DNA from: Myroides sp.
Lineage (GTDB): Bacteria > Bacteroidota > Bacteroidia > Flavobacteriales > Flavobacteriaceae
DNA length: 9,201 nt
Assembly: GCA_018384465.1 (NCBI GenBank)
Contig: JAHAYQ010000050.1
Coordinates: 1 to 9,201 of the forward strand
Direction: 5' to 3'
The translations under genes and the position numbers were made by a program. Below are positions 4,938-9,201 of the stretch, piece by piece (the first letter of the stretch is position 1; every line of letters starts with the position of its first letter). Under the pieces are notes generated by a model. The model did not search any database, was not told the DNA's origin, and saw only the letters and a list, made by a program, of their open reading frames with translations.

Positions 4938-7217
4938 ATGCATAAAGATACCAAACGAAGAGAAGCTTTATTATATCACGCAAAACCCAAACCAGGTAAA
5001 ATTGCCGTGATTCCAACCAAACCGTATGCCTCGCAACGCGATTTGTCGTTAGCCTATTCACCGGGTGTAGCAGAACCTTGTTTAGAAATAGCCAAAAACG
5101 TTACCAATGTATATAAATACACAGCAAAAGGAAATTTAGTAGCTGTTATTTCCAATGGTACCGCTGTGTTAGGTTTAGGTGATATTGGTCCCGAAGCATC
5201 AAAACCAGTAATGGAAGGTAAAGGCTTGTTATTTAAGATCTTTGCTGATATCGATGTGTTTGATATTGAGGTAGACACGAAAGATATTGACAAATTTGTA
5301 GAAACAGTTAAGAATATTGCGCCTACTTTTGGCGGTATTAACTTAGAAGATATCAAAGCGCCAGAATCGTTTGAAATTGAACGTCGTTTAAAAGAAGAAT
5401 TGGATATTCCGGTAATGCATGACGATCAACACGGAACGGCTATTATTTCTGCGGCAGCCCTTCTAAATGCTTTAGAATTGGCAGATAAGAAGATAGAAGA
5501 TATAAAAATAGTAGTTTCTGGTGCGGGATCTGCGGCTTTAGCATGTTCTAATCTGTATTTGCAATTAGGAGTACAGCCTCAAAATATTACTATGTTTGAT
5601 AAAGACGGTGTGTTGCATACCCAACGTACCGACTTGCTGCCTATTCAAATGCAATATGCCAAAGATGTAGCAGGTTTAACCTTGGCAGATGCCATGAAAG
5701 GGAGCGATATGTTTCTGGGCTTGTCTGCGCCGAATGTGCTTACGCCAGAAATGTTGCTAACTATGAACAATAATCCCATAGTGTTTGCTATGGCAAATCC
5801 GGTGCCTGAAATTGATTATGACTTGGCTGTTGCTACTCGTGATGATATAATTATGGCTACAGGAAGATCTGATAAACCCAATCAGGTAAACAACGTATTA
5901 GGTTTTCCTTTCATTTTCCGCGGTGCGTTAGATGTTCGTGCTACCAAAATTAACGAAGAAATGAAATTGGCTGCCGTACATGCTTTGGCTAAGTTGGCGA
6001 AAGAAACAGTGCCAGAACAAGTAAATATTGCATACGGAGAAAGAAAATTAGGATTTGGAAAAGATTACATTCTTCCTAAGCCCTTTGATCCGCGCTTAAT
6101 GACCGAAGTGCCACCTGCAGTTGCCAAAGCAGCAATGGATTCTGGTGTAGCTACCGATCCTATCACCGATTGGGATAAATACCGCGACGAACTTTCTGAC
6201 CGTATGGGATCTGATAATAAATTAGTGCGTTTGTTGATCAATCGTGCTAAAATGGATCCTAAAAAAGTGGTGTACACCGAAGCAGATCAATTAAACGTAT
6301 TAAAAGCAGCACAGATTGCCTACGAAGAAGGTATTGCAATGCCTATTTTATTAGGAAATAAAGAAATTATTTTAGAGCTTAAACAAGAGATAGGTTTCGA
6401 TGCCGAAGTAGAGATCATTGATCCAAAAACAGAAGAAGAAGCCGAACGCAGAAGTCGATACGCGGCTTTCTTTTGGAAATCGAGAGAGCGTCGCGGTGTT
6501 ACACTTTTTGATGCTGAGAAGTTAATGCGCGATCGCAGCTATTTTGCCTCTATGATGGTGTTAAATGGCGAAGCAGATGCCATGTTATCAGGATATTCAC
6601 GCAGTTATCCTACCGCATTAAAACCAGTTTTAGACTTAATACCTAGAGTAAACGGTGTTTCTAAAGTAGCTTCAACCAACTTAATGCTAACCAGAAGAGG
6701 TCCTGTGTTTTTGTCTGACACCGCTGTAAATCCTGACCCAACGGCAGAAGAGGTGGCTAAAATTGCACTTATGACCAATCATACCGTAAGAATGTTTGGA
6801 CTTGATCCAGTAGTGGCGATGATATCATTTAGTAACTTTGGTTCATCAAAAGAAGAAACCCCAAGAAAAATGCGTCAAGCGGTAAATATCCTTCATAAAC
6901 AATATCCTGATATGATGGTTGATGGTGAAGTACAAATGGATTTTGCGTTGAATCAGGAAATGTTGAAAGACAAGTTTCCGTTTTCAAAATTAGTAGGTAA
7001 ACGTGTAAATACTTTGGTTTTTCCAAATCTTGATGCGGCGAATACCACGTATAAAATGTTGAAAGAACTTAACGGTGCTACATCAATTGGACCTATTTTA
7101 TTAGGGTTAGATGCGCCAGTGCACGTTTTTCAATTAGGTGCCAGTGTAGATGAAATGGTGAATATGACCGCAGTTGCCGTAATTGATGCGCAACAAAAAG
7201 CCATAAGAAAGAAATAA
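4938..7217 (+). CDS. maeB: NADP-dependent malic enzyme with C-terminal phosphotransacetylase-like domain (MaeB type)
   Basis: This protein of 759 residues converts malate to pyruvate and CO2 with reduction of NAD(P), supplying pyruvate and reducing power. The N-terminal malic domain shows LAYSPGVAEPC (38-48, with the catalytic tyrosine), GTAVLGLGDIGP (74-85), the lysine of EGKGLLFK (93-100) and LDIPVMHDDQHGTA (155-168, metal-binding aspartates). The Rossmann domain has GAGSAALA (195-202), FAMANPVPE (283-291) and TGRSDKPNQVNN (308-319). From about residue 429 a PTA/PTB-type domain fills the rest; in E. coli MaeB this domain is regulatory and senses acetyl-CoA rather than making acetyl phosphate. 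Length is normal for the fusion. The start at ATG 4938 fits family N-termini (few residues before KRREALLYHAK) and the promoter position; TTG 4920 would add six residues. It is probably a single-gene unit between queG and ruvA. Confidence 0.96.
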   Translation: MHKDTKRREALLYHAKPKPGKIAVIPTKPYASQRDLSLAYSPGVAEPCLEIAKNVTNVYKYTAKGNLVAVISNGTAVLGLGDIGPEASKPVMEGKGLLFKIFADIDVFDIEVDTKDIDKFVETVKNIAPTFGGINLEDIKAPESFEIERRLKEELDIPVMHDDQHGTAIISAAALLNALELADKKIEDIKIVVSGAGSAALACSNLYLQLGVQPQNITMFDKDGVLHTQRTDLLPIQMQYAKDVAGLTLADAMKGSDMFLGLSAPNVLTPEMLLTMNNNPIVFAMANPVPEIDYDLAVATRDDIIMATGRSDKPNQVNNVLGFPFIFRGALDVRATKINEEMKLAAVHALAKLAKETVPEQVNIAYGERKLGFGKDYILPKPFDPRLMTEVPPAVAKAAMDSGVATDPITDWDKYRDELSDRMGSDNKLVRLLINRAKMDPKKVVYTEADQLNVLKAAQIAYEEGIAMPILLGNKEIILELKQEIGFDAEVEIIDPKTEEEAERRSRYAAFFWKSRERRGVTLFDAEKLMRDRSYFASMMVLNGEADAMLSGYSRSYPTALKPVLDLIPRVNGVSKVASTNLMLTRRGPVFLSDTAVNPDPTAEEVAKIALMTNHTVRMFGLDPVVAMISFSNFGSSKEETPRKMRQAVNILHKQYPDMMVDGEVQMDFALNQEMLKDKFPFSKLVGKRVNTLVFPNLDAANTTYKMLKELNGATSIGPILLGLDAPVHVFQLGASVDEMVNMTAVAVIDAQQKAIRKK

Positions 7218-7245
7218 TATTTTTTTCTATTATAAACAACCAACG

Positions 7246-7276
7246 TTAATAAACCATCATTTATTAATAAATTTTT
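7246..7276 (+). terminator. Weak AT-only hairpin with T-run after the malic enzyme gene
   Basis: TTAATAAA (7246-7253) can pair perfectly with TTTATTAA (7260-7267) across a six-base loop, followed by ATAAATTTTT (7268-7276 and onward T-rich). The stem has no G-C pair, so it would be unstable. It also overlaps the region just upstream of the ruvA -7 box. It is the best candidate for a transcript end in the 83-base gap between malic enzyme and ruvA. Confidence 0.25.
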
Positions 7277-7277
7277 C

Positions 7278-7285
7278 TATTTTTG
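7278..7285 (+). promoter_or_regulatory. -7 promoter box of the ruvA-sprA unit
   Basis: TATTTTTG is a perfect TAnnTTTG match ending 15 bases before the ruvA ATG, giving a leader of about 10 bases. No TTG is found at the expected -33 distance. Because sprA begins 3 bases after ruvA, this box may also drive sprA. Confidence 0.5.
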
Positions 7286-7300
7286 AACAAAATATAGAAA

Positions 7301-7882
7301 ATGATTGCGTTTTTAAAAGGACGATTGGTTGAGAAAACTCCCACAGATATAATTATAGATTGCAACGGAATAGGCTATCAAGTCCATATTTCGTTGCATT
7401 CTTATTCTTTAATAAAAGATCAAGAAGCCATACAAATTTATACCTATTTGCAAATTAAAGAAGATGCACATACTCTTTACGGCTTTATTGAAAAAATTGA
7501 AAGAGAACTGTTTAAGTTGTTAATTTCGGTTTCTGGTATTGGCGGCAATACGGCAAGAAATATGTTGTCGTACATCACTCCAAAAGAATTAATACAAGCT
7601 ATTGCAGCAGGCGATGTAAAAACTATACAGGCAGTAAAAGGAATTGGTTTAAAAACAGCGCAACGAGTAATCATTGATTTGCAAGAAAAAGTGCAAAAAT
7701 TATATGGTGTAGAAGAATTATCTGTAGCTGTAAACAATACAAACGCCGAAGAAGCGTTATCTGCTTTAGAAGTGCTTGGATTCGTGCGTAAAGCTACCGA
7801 AAAAGTGGTCAAAAAAATTGTAGCACAAGATCCTCAGGCAACTGTAGAACAAATTATTAAGTCAGCATTAAAAAGTTTGTAA
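7301..7882 (+). CDS. ruvA: Holliday junction DNA-binding protein RuvA
   Basis: This 193-residue protein forms tetramers that hold the Holliday junction in an open square and load RuvB. Domain I, an OB fold, covers about 1-62: MIAFLKGRLVEK at the start, then the GIGYQVHIS strand and LQIKEDAHTLYGF (50-62). Domain II has two helix-hairpin-helix DNA-contacting motifs, SVSGIGGNTA (76-85) and VKGIGLKTAQR (112-122). The mobile RuvB-contacting domain III is about 148-193 (NAEEALSALEVLGF). Length and motifs are typical. The first hairpin has GIGG where many homologues have G-V-G-P. It starts at ATG 7301, 83 bases after the malic enzyme stop and behind its own -7 box. The TAA stop is 3 bases ahead of the likely sprA start, in the same frame, so the two are probably cotranscribed. 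Confidence 0.97.
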   Translation: MIAFLKGRLVEKTPTDIIIDCNGIGYQVHISLHSYSLIKDQEAIQIYTYLQIKEDAHTLYGFIEKIERELFKLLISVSGIGGNTARNMLSYITPKELIQAIAAGDVKTIQAVKGIGLKTAQRVIIDLQEKVQKLYGVEELSVAVNNTNAEEALSALEVLGFVRKATEKVVKKIVAQDPQATVEQIIKSALKSL

Positions 7883-7885
7883 GAT

Positions 7886-9201
7886 TTGAAAACATCTTCA
7901 CGCATAAAAATACTTTTAAAATACGTTGCTTTCCTTATCTTTTTTGGTAATGCAATGCCTTTATGGGCGCAAATTGACGACGATACCCCACCGACCGATA
8001 CCGACGGTGTGCTTATGCGAGGGTCTATTACGTTAAAGGATGTAGACAGCATCATGAAAATGTATACCTATGATCCGGTGACCGATAAGTACATTTACAC
8101 CGTTACAGCCAACGATTTTAATATTGAATATCCCATGGTGCTTACTCGCCAAGAGTACGAAGATATTTTGTTAAAAGCTGCATTGAGAGAGTACTATGAA
8201 AAAAGGTTAGCGGCAGAATCAGATCGTTTAACAGAAGAGGAAAAACGCGATTTACTACCAGGGTATTACGTAAATTCAAAACTTTTTGAAACCATATTTG
8301 GCGGAAATACTATTGACGTAAAACCTACTGGTATGGTAGAGTTAGACTTAGGTGTGCGATTTTCAAAACAAGACAATCCCATCATTTCACCGCGCAATCG
8401 CAAAACATTTGCATTAGATTTTAACCAAAACATCAACCTTAGTTTGCAAGGTAAGGTAGGAACACGCTTAAATACCGACATCAACTTCAACAATCAGGCA
8501 ATGTTAGATTTCCAAAAACAAATGTTGAAGTTAAATTACGAACCAGATGAAGATGCTATTTTACAAGGTATTGAAGTAGGTAACGTTAGTATGCCGGTGA
8601 ACAACTCTTTAGTACGTGGAGCACAAAATTTGTTTGGTGTTAAAACGCAATTGCAATTTGGAAGAACCATGTTTACGGGAGTGTTTTCCAAACAAACATC
8701 AGAACGAAAAACCATTGTTGCAGAAGGTGGCGGAACAGTGCAAGACTTTGAATTATTCGCATTAGATTACGAACAAAATCGAAACTTTTTTCTATCACAA
8801 TATTTTAGGTATCAATACGATCATGCCTTGCGAAACTATCCGTATGTTGATAGCAGGGTGCGTATTACCCGTGTAGAACTTTGGGTAACCAACAGGCAAA
8901 ACAGAATAGGGCAAACCAACAACAACATGCGCAATATTATTGCCATTCAAGATTTGGGAGAAGCTCGCTTAAGCAACGCAAGTACGGAACGAATGATAGG
9001 TGTTGATTTGGCCGCACATCCTACTTTTTTTGGAAGTTCGGGTATTGATGCACCTGCCGATAACGAAAACAACCAGTTCAATCCAGAAGCTATTGGTAGC
9101 AACTTCTTAAACGAAGGTATCCGTCAAATTACCACGGCACAAAGTGGCTTTAATATTTCGGTGACCGAAGGTAGAGATTATGTGAAGTTAGAAAATGCAC
9201 G
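7886..9201 (+). CDS. sprA: SprA, outer-membrane translocon protein of the type IX secretion system (5' part, runs off the window)
   Basis: This is the N-terminal 438 codons of SprA, normally a giant protein of roughly 2,400 residues that forms the outer-membrane channel of the type IX secretion system and is needed for gliding in flavobacteria. It starts at TTG 7886; the next in-frame ATG falls inside the signal peptide (codon 24), so it is less likely. Residues 1-28 form a signal peptide: basic KTSSRIK, hydrophobic ILLKYVAFLIFF, then MPLWA with predicted cleavage before Q29. Recognisable SprA segments are RGSITLKDV (45-53), FGGNTIDVKPTGMVELDLGV (138-157), GKVGTRLNTDINFNNQAML (189-207), EVGNVSMPVNNSLVRGAQNL (230-249) and FSKQTSERKTIVAEGG (267-282). 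The gene follows ruvA with a 3-base gap, a gene order I recall from other flavobacteria. The open frame continues past 9201 with no stop. Confidence 0.95.
   Translation, partial: MKTSSRIKILLKYVAFLIFFGNAMPLWAQIDDDTPPTDTDGVLMRGSITLKDVDSIMKMYTYDPVTDKYIYTVTANDFNIEYPMVLTRQEYEDILLKAALREYYEKRLAAESDRLTEEEKRDLLPGYYVNSKLFETIFGGNTIDVKPTGMVELDLGVRFSKQDNPIISPRNRKTFALDFNQNINLSLQGKVGTRLNTDINFNNQAMLDFQKQMLKLNYEPDEDAILQGIEVGNVSMPVNNSLVRGAQNLFGVKTQLQFGRTMFTGVFSKQTSERKTIVAEGGGTVQDFELFALDYEQNRNFFLSQYFRYQYDHALRNYPYVDSRVRITRVELWVTNRQNRIGQTNNNMRNIIAIQDLGEARLSNASTERMIGVDLAAHPTFFGSSGIDAPADNENNQFNPEAIGSNFLNEGIRQITTAQSGFNISVTEGRDYVKLENA

Noticed and set aside
4228..6277. Minus-strand open frames inside queG and the malic enzyme gene
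   Set aside because: They are antisense to well-conserved coding sequence and have no family signature or promoter box of their own.
6829..8493. Minus-strand open frames inside the malic enzyme 3' part, ruvA and sprA
   Set aside because: They are shadows of real genes. The one across 7834-8055 spans the ruvA-sprA junction but shows no domain, and the plus-strand proteins explain the sequence.
1..9201. tRNA, rRNA or riboswitch
   Set aside because: No cloverleaf, rRNA-like or known riboswitch core was seen by eye. All intergenic gaps are under 260 bases and are accounted for by promoters and the repeats. A covariance-model search would be needed to exclude a small RNA.

Overview
The window reads as a piece of a low-GC Bacteroidota chromosome, most likely Flavobacteriaceae (Flavobacterium/Myroides-like). 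Three things support this. The ruvB, queG, malic enzyme, ruvA and sprA proteins all look flavobacterial. SprA is a gliding and type IX secretion protein restricted to this phylum. Perfect TAnnTTTG boxes, the -7 element of the Bacteroidota primary sigma factor, lie just upstream of four gene starts, while purine-rich Shine-Dalgarno sequences are not evident.

Left part (1-2419): genes on the minus strand. A tight three-gene operon is read right to left: an AlkD-like DNA alkylation repair protein, then two different DUF1801 proteins. The first junction has 3 bases between stop and start, and the second shares one base (TAATG). To its right is a separate minus-strand gene for a small SAM-dependent methyltransferase with an N-terminal four-cysteine, zinc-ribbon-like segment. 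The first 123 bases hold no certain gene; one plus-strand frame is open from the window edge to 135.

Right part (2678-9201): five plus-strand genes. These are ruvB (Holliday junction motor), queG (last step of queuosine synthesis, short form), a malic enzyme/phosphotransacetylase-like fusion (maeB type), ruvA (Holliday junction binding) and the first 438 codons of sprA, which runs off the right edge. ruvA and sprA are almost contiguous, in the same frame with one TAA between them. sprA therefore probably shares a transcript with ruvA, which has its own promoter box.

The intergenic regions contain what looks like a small family of non-coding palindromic repeats, with three copies (about 1666-1778, 2506-2638 and 3747-3826). 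Their ends resemble ACCACATAG...CTATGTGGT, and two copies bracket ruvB. This is the least explained structure in the window. I see no mobile element genes, CRISPR array, tRNA or rRNA, and no clearly new multi-gene system. The content is mostly conserved housekeeping plus a small repair/DUF1801 operon.
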